Shown here: positions 1-8,340 of the stretch, piece after piece
Layout: each line of letters begins with the position of its first letter
Numbering within the stretch: position 1 is the first letter of the stretch
From: Nonomuraea sp. SYSU D8015
Lineage (GTDB): Bacteria; Actinomycetota; Actinomycetes; Streptosporangiales; Streptosporangiaceae
Assembly (NCBI RefSeq): GCF_008065375.1
Contig: NZ_VJYI01000010.1
Coordinates: 310,001 to 374,000, forward strand
Reading direction: 5' to 3'
Length of the DNA stretch: 64,000 nucleotides
Position numbers and translations under genes: made by a program
Notes under the pieces: model-generated
Databases searched by the model: none
What the model was told of the DNA's origin: nothing
What the model saw: the letters and a program-made list of their open reading frames with translations, nothing else

Positions 1-69
1 GGGACCGACGTAGTGACCGTGCTCGTTGTGGTCGGCCGGGTCGTACTTGGTGATGCGGTAGACATGGAC
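1..69 (-). pseudogene. 5' fragment of a small conserved protein, cut by the window edge
   Basis: Read on the minus strand, these bases give VHVYRITKYDPADHNEHGHY, which resembles the N-terminus of a small actinobacterial family of unknown function. An in-frame TAA (70-72) lies directly upstream and no ATG, GTG or TTG precedes the conserved part. It is therefore either a decayed remnant or a gene with a damaged start. The rest lies outside the window. Confidence 0.35.
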
Positions 70-72
70 TTA

Positions 73-749
73 TGGCGGTTCGATCACCGGTCGGATATGC
101 CTCAGGTGAGGATGCCTGTGAGCCGGGACCCGGCCGTGGGAGCGTTCACCGTCCCCATTTTGGCCAGCTCTGGTCTTCCCGCGATACTCAACGTTGCTGA
201 GATGGCTGCACTTGGCCTCCTGACGACGTCTGTCGTCAGGGTCATCGCTATGTCTCTGGCGAGGGTACAGCCCTGTCCGTCGACCAATCGTGGACCGGAG
301 AGGTCCCGACTGCGGGCTATTAGGATGCGCCGGCCATCCATGTGCCAATGACACACCAGGCTCGGCGCCACCCTGCCAATTCGTGAGTATTTGCATGAGA
401 CGCATGGGGACGCGGCTACATCGACAGATGAATGGTCGATGAGATGGTCGTTTCTCTTCTGGTCGGAGTTGAAGGTGTGCTTGTCCCCAACTTTCTTACC
501 AGGGTTGCGAAAGGCATTGTTCGTCCAGACGACAGCGGATATGGCGACTTTGTCGATCGTCCACGACGTGGGTGGCGCCGGGGGCGTTACAGTCAGCCGC
601 CAATGTGGCTGAACGGGTGTGGCCCGGGACCGTGAAGTTGCCCCATCGACCTCTTGCTTGAGCAGTTCCCTTTCATCGGTACGCCCCATGAAGTCTGACG
701 GATGTTCCTCCACCTCTATGGTAACCTGGATGATCCTGAGGCCGTTGTG
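73..749. other. gene-poor stretch, no supported gene
   Basis: Open frames exist on both strands (for example 102-713 minus), but none shows a family motif, a plausible ribosome binding site or codon use like the neighbouring real genes. The base composition is clearly less GC-rich than from 1945 onward. The stretch looks like old, decayed or laterally acquired DNA. Confidence 0.5.
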
Positions 750-1205
750 ATGCGTAGGTTAGCCAGTGCCATCTTGGCGACAACGCTCCTACTGAGCTGT
801 TCAGCGCAGAGTCACGAGGAGCGGGATCCCCCCGTTGAATCAGAAGCCCGGGCGTTACCTTCGGCCAGCACCCCTCCCTTCAAGGAACGGGCCCTAGCGG
901 ACTTGAGACGGAAGGTCAAGGGGAAGATTCTACTTTTTCACGCTGACGAGAAGGCGGAACAGGCTGACTGGGCCGCCAGGGTGAGGGTCGGCACCTATTA
1001 CAAGGTGGCGGTGGATTGCGTTGGGTCCGAGGGGAATCTGGTCGTTAGAGTCACCGATGGATTAAATGTGGTTCGCCCATGCTTCGCTGGTTATACCACA
1101 TGGACCGTCGACGACCTTCCGAGGAAAGCACCCAGGAACTACAAGCTAACGGTCCAGGCGCCACGGGGAGCCAAGTGGGCAATACTCGTCGTGCGCTTGC
1201 CGTGA
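750..1205 (+). CDS. small secreted lipoprotein, function unknown
   Basis: The 151-residue product begins MRRLASAILATTLLLSCSA: two arginines, a hydrophobic stretch and a lipobox-like LLSC, so Cys17 is probably lipid-modified after signal peptidase II cleavage. The mature part is first charged and Pro/Ser-rich, then a compact domain with a Cys pair (VAVDCVGSEG and NVVRPCFAGY) that may be disulfide-bonded. ATG 750 was chosen because it places the signal peptide at the N-terminus; an upstream ATG at 702 would add 16 unrelated residues. It stands alone in a gene-poor area. No family was recognised, so only the location outside the membrane is predicted. Confidence 0.65.
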   Translation: MRRLASAILATTLLLSCSAQSHEERDPPVESEARALPSASTPPFKERALADLRRKVKGKILLFHADEKAEQADWAARVRVGTYYKVAVDCVGSEGNLVVRVTDGLNVVRPCFAGYTTWTVDDLPRKAPRNYKLTVQAPRGAKWAILVVRLP

Positions 1206-1488
1206 TGCAGCAATATCTCCGGGACATGCGTTGGATGTTCATCAGACTTGATACTCCGAACCGATCTTGACTATTGAGCTTCTAAAGAAGCGATCACGTA
1301 GACGTATCCTTCGTCACCATGGGCCTTGCTTTTACCCTCAGTACCGGTATGGCGAGCGATCCAGCTGCCTTTCACACCCAAGAACCACGACCGACGCGGT
1401 GTCGCCTACCACGAGGAACGTTGCAAGAGCACGGCAGGGGGACCAATAAGGCCCTACCTCAAACCCGTGGTTGCCACCGGGAACGCCA
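1206..1488. other. intergenic stretch, no gene seen
   Basis: No open frame here has convincing coding character, and no tRNA, terminator or repeat was recognised. Its composition resembles the stretch upstream of the lipoprotein gene. Confidence 0.45.
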
Positions 1489-1728
1489 TCAGCCGATCCC
1501 CGCGCCGCCAACCCGCAAGCTGACGGCGGTCAGCAGTTCCTGCATCTGCTCAGGTGAGGCCACGACGGAGGGCTCGGTCTCCTTGCACACCTCGGCCTCC
1601 GGGGTGGCCTGGCCACAGCAGAACAGTCCCACTTCTCCTTGCCAGGTTGAGTACGTCGGCGTGCGCACGAGCTCGAGAAGGGTCTCCGAAGAGATGAAGA
1701 CTCCCACCCGGTCGTCGCCGTCGGGCAT
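1489..1728 (-). CDS. hypothetical protein, possibly truncated
   Basis: An open frame of about 79 residues starts MPDGDDRVGVFISSETLLEL and reads like genuine protein, with a mixed hydrophobic pattern and a CC pair in GLFCCGQATP. The same frame extends upstream to an ATG at 1812, giving 107 residues, but that extension is Arg/His-rich and looks non-coding. No family is recognised. It lies between the lipoprotein and the LuxR regulator on the regulator's strand. It may be the surviving part of a larger gene. Confidence 0.35.
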   Translation of the reverse strand: MPDGDDRVGVFISSETLLELVRTPTYSTWQGEVGLFCCGQATPEAEVCKETEPSVVASPEQMQELLTAVSLRVGGAGIG

Positions 1729-1944
1729 GTCCAGCTCGAACCCAGGGGCGTGGTGAAGATCGGGGACGCGCCCTGGGTGCGACCGCGCATCGCGTCCTCT
1801 CAGCGCGCCCATTCCATACTCCGTATCCTTGGTCAGGACCGCCTTGCCCTGGTGCGCGAGCCGCCAAGGTCACGGGCCTGCCTACCTTGACCTCCGGGCG
1901 TACAGGGGCATTCCCGCAGGCCACAAGCATGGACCTGTCCGGTC

Positions 1945-4900
1945 TCAGGAGCCGGCGTCGCCGGGCTCATGGACCAGGACTTGCCTTGTCAGCTCTACGC
2001 GGCTGTTCACGTTCAGCTTGGCGAAGGCGTGGCGCAGGTGGCTGTCGACCGTGTGCGGTGACAGGAACAGCTCCGCGGCCACCTCCCTGTTCGTCATGCC
2101 CTGCGCGACCAACCGTGCCACCCGCAGCTCGGATGCCGTCAACGCACCCCACCCTCTGGCGGGCCGCCGCCGTGCGGCGCCTCTCACCGCGCCGCACGCC
2201 CGATAGATCTCGAGCACTTCCTCCCGCCGTCCCGCCTCCTCCAGCGCCGCCGCCAGCCCGAGCGGCCGCGGTCCTGCTCGATACAGCTCGATGGCGTCAT
2301 CCAGCCTGCCGTCGGCGTGCGCGGCCCCCGCCGCCAGCGACACCACGCCGGGGTTGCGCTGGGCGAGATCGCGTACGCAGGCGATCACCCGCGGGTCCGC
2401 CCGCCATCGAGCGGCCATCCACGGCTCCTGCACCAGCAGGTACGTCAGCATCGCACCGGCCGGCACGACTCCCGTCAGAGGCACGCCCTCAGCCACCGGC
2501 CCGGTCACCGGTTTCTCGAGGAGCCGACGCCTCCAGCGCAGTTCCTCTGCCACCAGCCCCGGCCCGTCCCCGGCCGACTCGCGTCCGCGATCCAGGTGGC
2601 GCCGCGCGGTCTCCGGCTCGTCGCGGAGGAGCGCCACGTGGCCGAGGACTCCGTGCAGGGCTGGGACCAGGGCCATCGCCGACAGCTGGCCGGCCACCCG
2701 CAGCCCCGCCTCGGCCTCCGCCGCGGCGTCGTCCAGCCGCCCCCACGCCAGGAACAGCTCGGCCCTGAACCGGTGCAGCAACGGCAGCGACCACGCGGTC
2801 CCCAGCCGGCCGGAGTCCCGCTCGACGACCGCGTAGACGCCCTCCGCCTCCTCGAACCTGTCCAGCGCCACCAGCGCCGCACCCAGCCATAGCCGCGGGT
2901 GCCGGTGAGCCGCCTCGCCGCCCGCCGCGTCGGCGAGTCGTACGGACTGTTCGGCATGGCGCAGCGCGTCGCTCAGGTCTCCGCGGAAGATCGCCACGGT
3001 GGAGCGTGCCTGCAGCCCCACCACCTGGGCGAACACCTCTCCCTCCGCGACCGCCCGCGCGGCGGCGACGTCGGCCGCGTCGACCTCTCCTGTCATCATC
3101 AAAGCGTGCGCCCGCACCGCCAGCAGCCGCGCCCGCTCCCGCACCGGCACGCCCGCCCTGCCCAGAACCCGCCCGGTTCGCTGGATGACGCCCCGATCGT
3201 CCCCGGCGTGCTTGAGCGCCTCGGCCAGCCCGAGCGCTATCCCGGCCTCCTCGCCGGCGGACAGCGGCGCCCGCGGCGCGTCGGCCAGCCGCCGCGCCTC
3301 CGCCAGCCGGCCGGCCGAAGCGAGCAGCCGCACCACTTCCGCGACGAGCCCGGCCTCCGTCACGCCCGCCGCCTGCATGCCCGCCGACCCGGCCTCCGTC
3401 ACGCCCGCCGCCTGGCCGTCCGCTGGCCGGGCGTCCGACGCGCCCACTGCCTGGGTGTCCGCTGGGCGGGTATCCGGCGTTCCTGTTGCTTGGGTGTCCG
3501 CTGGGCAGGTGTGCGGCCTGTCCGGCAGCTGCGTGTCCGGCGCGTACGCGGCGCGGGCGTCGGCCGCCTGCGCGCTCGCCGGCCGGATGCCGGGCGATGG
3601 CGGGAGACTGGGCGCGGGTCCCGAGCCGGACAGTTCCATGGCGCGGAGCATCAGGTCGGCGGCGGCCGAGGGGGCTGTTTCCTTCATCTCGTCGGCCGCG
3701 GCGCGCAGCTCACGGACGGCCGCCACGTCGCCGACGCGGGCCCCGTGGCGAAGGTGCTCGGCCATCTCCGCCGGTGGCCGGCCCTCCGTCCGGAGCACGG
3801 CGGCCGCCTCCCGGTGCAGTGCGGTCCTGATCGCGGAGGGAAGCCCGCCGTAGACGGCCTCCCTGATGAGGTCGTGCCGGAACGCCAGCCGATCGTCCTC
3901 CTCGACCAGCGCGCCCGCCGCCACCGCCTCGCGGACGTGCGCGAGCACCGCGCCCGGTGCCACCCCGAGCGTCCCGGCCGCCTCGTGCACCGTGAACGGC
4001 CGCCGCAGCACCGAGGCCACCTCCAGCAGCCGCCGCGCCTCCGCGGACAGCCCGCAACCGCCGCTCGACCGCCGCGACGAACCCGGACGGCAACGCCAAC
4101 CCGCCACCCGCCACACCCGCCCCGGCACTGACCAACCTCTCGCCGGTCACGCCCGCCCCGGCGCAGACCGGCTGGCCCGTGATCGTGGCCGTGCCGTCCG
4201 TGACCTCGATCCGCCCCTCGTCGCGCAGGCCCGTCAGCGCCTCCTCCAGCAGGAAAGGGTTGCCGCCGCTGGCCCGCGCCAGCTCCAGCACCGCGGGACC
4301 GGGCTCGGCCCGGAGCAACCGCCTGCTCAGCTCCGCCGCCTCCTCAGGTGTCAGCGGCGGCAGCGGCAGCCGCACGGCGGCGCCCTCGGCGATGAGCCGC
4401 TCCACCGCCTCCTGCTCCGGCAGGAGCCGCCGGCTCAGCAGCCACACCACCGGCGAGGCCGCCGACCCCGGCACGAGCCGCCGCAGAGCCAGGCAGGTCA
4501 GCTCGTCCGCCCACTGCACGTCGTCCAGGACGATCACAAGCCGGCGATCCCGGCTGAACCGCTCGATCGCCTCGCCGAGCCGCTCGATCAGCAGGAAGCC
4601 ATCGCCGCCCCCGCCCTGCAGGGGGCCATCTTCGGTCGGCAGGAAGCCGCCTTCGGTCGGATGAGAGGCGACCTGGGCCGGTGGGGAGCCGCTGCCGGTG
4701 GGAGGGAAGCCGCTCCCGGTCGGCGGGGAGCCGGGCGAATGCCAGGGAACAGCGGTCAGAGGGCGGAGGAGGGTGGACAAGGGGGCGACGCGGTCCAGCT
4801 CGGTGGCCCGGCCGAACGCGACCGTCGCGCCCATCGACCGCCCGCGCCCGGCCGCCTCCTCCAGCAACCGGCTCTTGCCGATCCCGGCTGGCCCCTCCAC

Positions 4901-4975
4901 CACCACGCACCCGGACCCGGCCGTCAGCACCCGGCCGACGACCTCGAGCGCGCCTTCCCTGCCGACCAGCGTCAC
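1945..4975 (-). pseudogene. LAL-type LuxR transcriptional regulator with AAA ATPase domain, frameshifted
   Basis: The first part (4975 to about 4055) opens VTLVGREGALEVVGRVL and carries Walker A (GPAGIGKS) and Walker B (VIVLDDVQWAD) of MalT/LAL STAND regulators. The second part (about 4050 to 1945) continues in another frame with LSAEARRLLEVASVL, TPR-like helices and a C-terminal LuxR helix-turn-helix (LTASELRVARLVAQGMTNRE). The break falls between VERRL and LSAEARR near 4050-4056 and is repaired by removing one base or adding two. The whole protein would be about 1,010 residues, normal for the family. The GTG at 4975 overlaps the stop of the nucleotidyltransferase by four bases, so they form one operon. 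Two low-complexity repeat insertions sit in the ATPase domain and in the middle. It may be a true pseudogene or a sequencing error. Confidence 0.8.
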
Positions 4976-5721
4976 AGCGCGGCCCCGGAGCCCATCCGCG
5001 CCCGTACCACCAGATCGTGCAGCGCCCTTTCGGCCGTCGCCCGCTCCGGCAGGGCCGAGGCGTCCCGTGCCTCCTCCAGCGCCGCCGTCATCCGCTCCAC
5101 GTCCGCCTCCAGCCCGTCGACCGAAGGCGACCGCCCGTGCTCGGCGTCGCTCTTGAGCGCCACCAGCTCGGGCAGGTACGCGGGCCCGTACGCGTACAGC
5201 CGCGTCAGGTCGGCCTCCAGCTCCCCGGTACGCATGAGGTGCGTCCCCGTGGCCAGCACGCGGAAGGTGTAGAGCAGCGGTTTGAGCTCGGACGTCTTCA
5301 GATACAGCCGCCACTGCGTACGCGCGAACCCCAGGTAGTGGTGGGCGTGATGCCGCGTCAGGCACTCTGGCGCCAGCGCCACCAGTTCCTCGTGCACCGC
5401 CGACGACGTCACCACCAGCGGCGACAGCAACTGCTCCAGCACGTACCCATTGCGCCCGAGCAGCAGCCGGCAGAACTTGCCCAGGTCGTGCGTGACCAGG
5501 TCCATCTCCACGCCGTCACGCGTCCACGCTCGCTCCAGCGTCTCCGGCCCGTGCCGTAACCCGGCCACCTCATCGACCGGCAGCACGTGCACGCCCCGCA
5601 GGTCCACGTCCGAGTCGACCGACGGGAACCCGTACAGGTGCGCGCCGCTCACCGTCGCGAACGCCAGCGGGTACGGCTGCTCGCCGGGGACCTCCGCAAG
5701 CCAGCCGGGCAGCCGGTTCAC
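4972..5721 (-). CDS. nucleotidyltransferase superfamily protein (YcgL-like), second of a tandem pair
   Basis: The 249-residue protein has the pol-beta-type nucleotidyltransferase signature SGAHLYGFPSVDSDVDLRG at residues 25-43, with DSDVD supplying the metal-binding aspartates. The rest matches the architecture of the COG3541/YcgL family, helical after the active site. GTG 5721 overlaps the stop of the upstream paralogue by four bases (GTGA), and its own stop overlaps the LuxR start in the same way, so the three are translationally coupled. The substrate is unknown; relatives are annotated only as predicted nucleotidyltransferases. The canonical first GS of the motif is SG here, a change that could affect nucleotide binding. 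Confidence 0.85.
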   Translation of the reverse strand: MNRLPGWLAEVPGEQPYPLAFATVSGAHLYGFPSVDSDVDLRGVHVLPVDEVAGLRHGPETLERAWTRDGVEMDLVTHDLGKFCRLLLGRNGYVLEQLLSPLVVTSSAVHEELVALAPECLTRHHAHHYLGFARTQWRLYLKTSELKPLLYTFRVLATGTHLMRTGELEADLTRLYAYGPAYLPELVALKSDAEHGRSPSVDGLEADVERMTAALEEARDASALPERATAERALHDLVVRARMGSGAAL

Positions 5722-6374
5722 AGGTTCTCCTTCCGCACGCCGATCAGGAACTCGTCGACCCGCTCCCGGTCCGGCTCCGCCGGCAGGACGCTCGCCGTGG
5801 CGGCCAGCTCGGCCGACAGGGCGGCCCGCCAGGCGTCCACCTCGGCCCACGGCACCTCGCCGCGCTTGATCGCCAGCAGCCGCTCCCGGTGCGGACCGAC
5901 CTGGACCAAGGGCTCGCCGTGCCGCATCAGGTGCAGGCCGCTGAGCAGCAGCCGCAGCATGTGCATGGCCTGCTTCCACGTGGGCGCGGCCGGGTCCAGG
6001 CGGCGGAACTGCGCCTCGGCGTACCCGGCGAACGACCGCTGCGCCTTCGCGGACACGAACGCCTCACGCAGGTCGCGCAGCCGCCGCCCGGCCGGCGTGA
6101 TCACCTCCACCAGCGGGGACCACAGGCACTCCAGGACGGTGGGGTTCGCGTCGAGGGCGAGCCGGCAGAAGCGCTCGACCTCCCAGGAGAACTGCTCGGG
6201 CAGCGGCCCGTCCCGGTGCGTGGCCGGCTTGTCCAGCCGCCAGAACGCCGCCGTGGGCGCCGCGAACACGCCCCGCCGGTCGGTGTCCGAGTCGTCGGTC
6301 TCGAGCCCGTAGGCCCGGGACCCCATGACGACGGAAAGGATCAGGTCATCACTCACCCGAACATCTTGCGCCAT
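5718..6374 (-). CDS. nucleotidyltransferase superfamily protein (YcgL-like), first of a tandem pair
   Basis: The 218-residue product carries the nucleotidyltransferase motif GSRAYGLETDDSDTDRRG at residues 18-35, with the GS loop and two catalytic Asp. It is homologous to the next gene but diverged and slightly shorter. ATG 6374 lies 27 bases from the divergent GTG of the synthetase gene, so the promoters must overlap. It heads the three-gene operon ending in the LuxR regulator. Enzymes of this fold can transfer NMP to RNA, proteins or small molecules; nothing here identifies the target. Confidence 0.85.
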   Translation of the reverse strand: MAQDVRVSDDLILSVVMGSRAYGLETDDSDTDRRGVFAAPTAAFWRLDKPATHRDGPLPEQFSWEVERFCRLALDANPTVLECLWSPLVEVITPAGRRLRDLREAFVSAKAQRSFAGYAEAQFRRLDPAAPTWKQAMHMLRLLLSGLHLMRHGEPLVQVGPHRERLLAIKRGEVPWAEVDAWRAALSAELAATASVLPAEPDRERVDEFLIGVRKENL

Positions 6375-6401
6375 GGGCGCGGTGACTGTTCTGATCGACC
6401 A

Positions 6402-8267
6402 GTGGGCGGATATGACGAGCTGCACCGGCGCAGCATCCAGCACCCCGAGGAGTTCTGGGCCGAGGCGGCCCGCGGCATCGACTGGGACGTGGCCCCCGCC
6501 ACCGTGTACGGGGACGGCCGCTGGTTCCCCGGCGGCCGTCTCAACACCTGTCACAACGCGCTGGACCGGCACGTGGCCGCCGGGCGCGGCGGGCAGGCGG
6601 CGCTGATCCACGACAGCCCGGTCACCGGCACCGTGCGCACCTACACGTACGCCGAACTGCTCGACCAGGTGGCGCGGACCGCGGGCATGCTGCGGGACCT
6701 CGGCGTGACCACCGGCGACACCGTGGTGATCTACATGCCCATGGTGCCCGAAGCGGTGATCGCGATGCTGGCGTGCGCGCGGCTCGGGGCCGTGCACTCG
6801 GTGGTGTTCGGCGGGTTCGCGGCCAGGGAGCTGGCCGTGCGGATCGACCACGCCCGCCCCAAGGTCGTGCTGTCGGCCTCCTGCGGGATCGAGCCGGCCC
6901 GCGTGGTGGAGTACAAACCGCTGCTGGACGCGGCGCTGGAGCAGGCGTCGCACCGGCCCGACCGGTGCGTGATCCTCCAGCGGCCGCAGTGCGCCGCCAC
7001 GCTCGCCGAGGGGCGCGACCTCGACTGGGCGGAGCTCGTACGGGACGCCGAGCCGGCCCCCTGCGTCAGCGTGGCCGCCACCGACCCGCTCTACATCCTC
7101 TACACCTCCGGCACCACGGGCACGCCCAAGGGCGTCGTCCGCGACAACGGCGGGCACGCCGTCGCGCTGCACTGGAGCATGTCCCACGTGTACGGCGCCG
7201 CCCCCGGAGAGGTCTACTGGGCGGCCTCTGACGTCGGCTGGGTGGTGGGCCACTCCTACATCGTGTACGCGCCGCTGCTGGCCGGCTGCACGAGCGTGCT
7301 GTACGAGGGCAAGCCGGTCGGCACGCCGGACCCGGGCGCGTTCTGGCGGGTGGTGTCGACGCACGGGGTGCGGACGCTGTTCACGGCGCCGACCGCGATC
7401 CGGGCCATCAAGAAAGAGGACCCATCCGGCATTTTCGCGAAAAAGTGGGACTTGTCAGGACTCCGCTACCTCTTCCTGGCCGGCGAACGCCTCGACCCCG
7501 ACACCTACCACTGGGCCTGCGACCTGCTCGGCATCCCGATCATCGACCACTGGTGGCAGACCGAGACCGGCTGGCCGATCGCCGCCAACTGCGTCGGCAT
7601 CGAGCCCCTGCCGATCAAGCCCGGCTCCCCGACCAAGCCCGTGCCCGGCTGGGACGTGCACATCCTCGACGCCGACGGCCGCGACTGCCCGCCGGGCGTC
7701 GAGGGCGCCGTCACCGTCAAGCTGCCGCTGCCCCCGGGCGCACTGCCCACCCTCTACCGCGACGAGGCCCGCTTCGCCCGCTCCTACCTGGAGCGCTACC
7801 CGGGCCACTACCTGACGGGCGACGGCGGCTTCCTGGACGCCGACGGCTACCTCTACGTCATGGGCCGCATCGACGACGTCATCAACGTGGCCGGGCACCG
7901 GCTCTCGACCGGCGCGATGGAGGAGGTCGTCGCCTCCCACCCCGACGTCGCCGAGTGCGCCGTGATCGGCGTGGCCGACGAGCTGAAGGGCCAGCTCCCG
8001 GTCGGCTTCGTGGTGCTGAAGGCAGGCGCCGAACGCGACCCGGAGGAGCTCGAACGCGAGCTGGTCGCCCTGGTGCGCGAGCGCATCGGCCCGGTCGCCG
8101 CCTTCCGCCGCGCCGTGGTTGTCGCGCGGCTGCCGAAGACCCGCTCGGGCAAGATCCTGCGCGCCACCATGCGCGACATCGCCGACGGCAACCCGTACAC
8201 CACGCCGTCGACGATCGAGGACCCCGCCACCCTGCCGGAGATCGCCGAGGCCGTGAAAGGAAAGTGA
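6402..8267 (+). CDS. prpE: propionyl-CoA synthetase-like acyl-CoA synthetase
   Basis: The 621-residue AMP-forming ligase activates a short acyl acid (propionate or acetate) to its CoA thioester through an acyl adenylate. The P-loop-like A3 motif YTSGTTGTPKGVVRDNGG is the PrpE form, followed by DVGWVVGHSYIVYAPLL, the A5-like WWQTETGWP, YLTGDGG and the C-terminal KTRSGKILRATMR with the adenylation lysine. Length matches the PrpE/Acs family. GTG 6402 gives the usual start VGGYDELHRRSI; no strong ribosome binding site is present and the transcript may be leaderless because the divergent gene begins only 27 bases away. Substrate preference cannot be read directly. Confidence 0.9.
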   Translation: MGGYDELHRRSIQHPEEFWAEAARGIDWDVAPATVYGDGRWFPGGRLNTCHNALDRHVAAGRGGQAALIHDSPVTGTVRTYTYAELLDQVARTAGMLRDLGVTTGDTVVIYMPMVPEAVIAMLACARLGAVHSVVFGGFAARELAVRIDHARPKVVLSASCGIEPARVVEYKPLLDAALEQASHRPDRCVILQRPQCAATLAEGRDLDWAELVRDAEPAPCVSVAATDPLYILYTSGTTGTPKGVVRDNGGHAVALHWSMSHVYGAAPGEVYWAASDVGWVVGHSYIVYAPLLAGCTSVLYEGKPVGTPDPGAFWRVVSTHGVRTLFTAPTAIRAIKKEDPSGIFAKKWDLSGLRYLFLAGERLDPDTYHWACDLLGIPIIDHWWQTETGWPIAANCVGIEPLPIKPGSPTKPVPGWDVHILDADGRDCPPGVEGAVTVKLPLPPGALPTLYRDEARFARSYLERYPGHYLTGDGGFLDADGYLYVMGRIDDVINVAGHRLSTGAMEEVVASHPDVAECAVIGVADELKGQLPVGFVVLKAGAERDPEELERELVALVRERIGPVAAFRRAVVVARLPKTRSGKILRATMRDIADGNPYTTPSTIEDPATLPEIAEAVKGK

Positions 8268-8280
8268 CGGTGGGGTAACT

Positions 8281-8329
8281 ACCATCACGAGATGGTTGCA
8301 CGCGGCGCATGATGGGACATCCCTGTCCC
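8281..8329 (+). promoter_or_regulatory. two small hairpins in front of the NACHT gene
   Basis: ACCATC-acga-GATGGT (8281-8296) and GGGACA-tccc-TGTCCC (8314-8329) are perfect six-pair hairpins with tetraloops in the 73 bases between the synthetase stop and the NACHT start. The second abuts the GGGAG ribosome binding site at 8330-8334 and could limit access to it. There is no T-run, so neither is an obvious terminator. Confidence 0.35.
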
Positions 8330-8340
8330 GGGAGAAGGCC

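Noticed and set aside
5889..6401. N-terminal extension of the propionyl-CoA synthetase frame.
   Set aside because: It lies opposite the nucleotidyltransferase gene and has no synthetase similarity before GGYDELHRRS.
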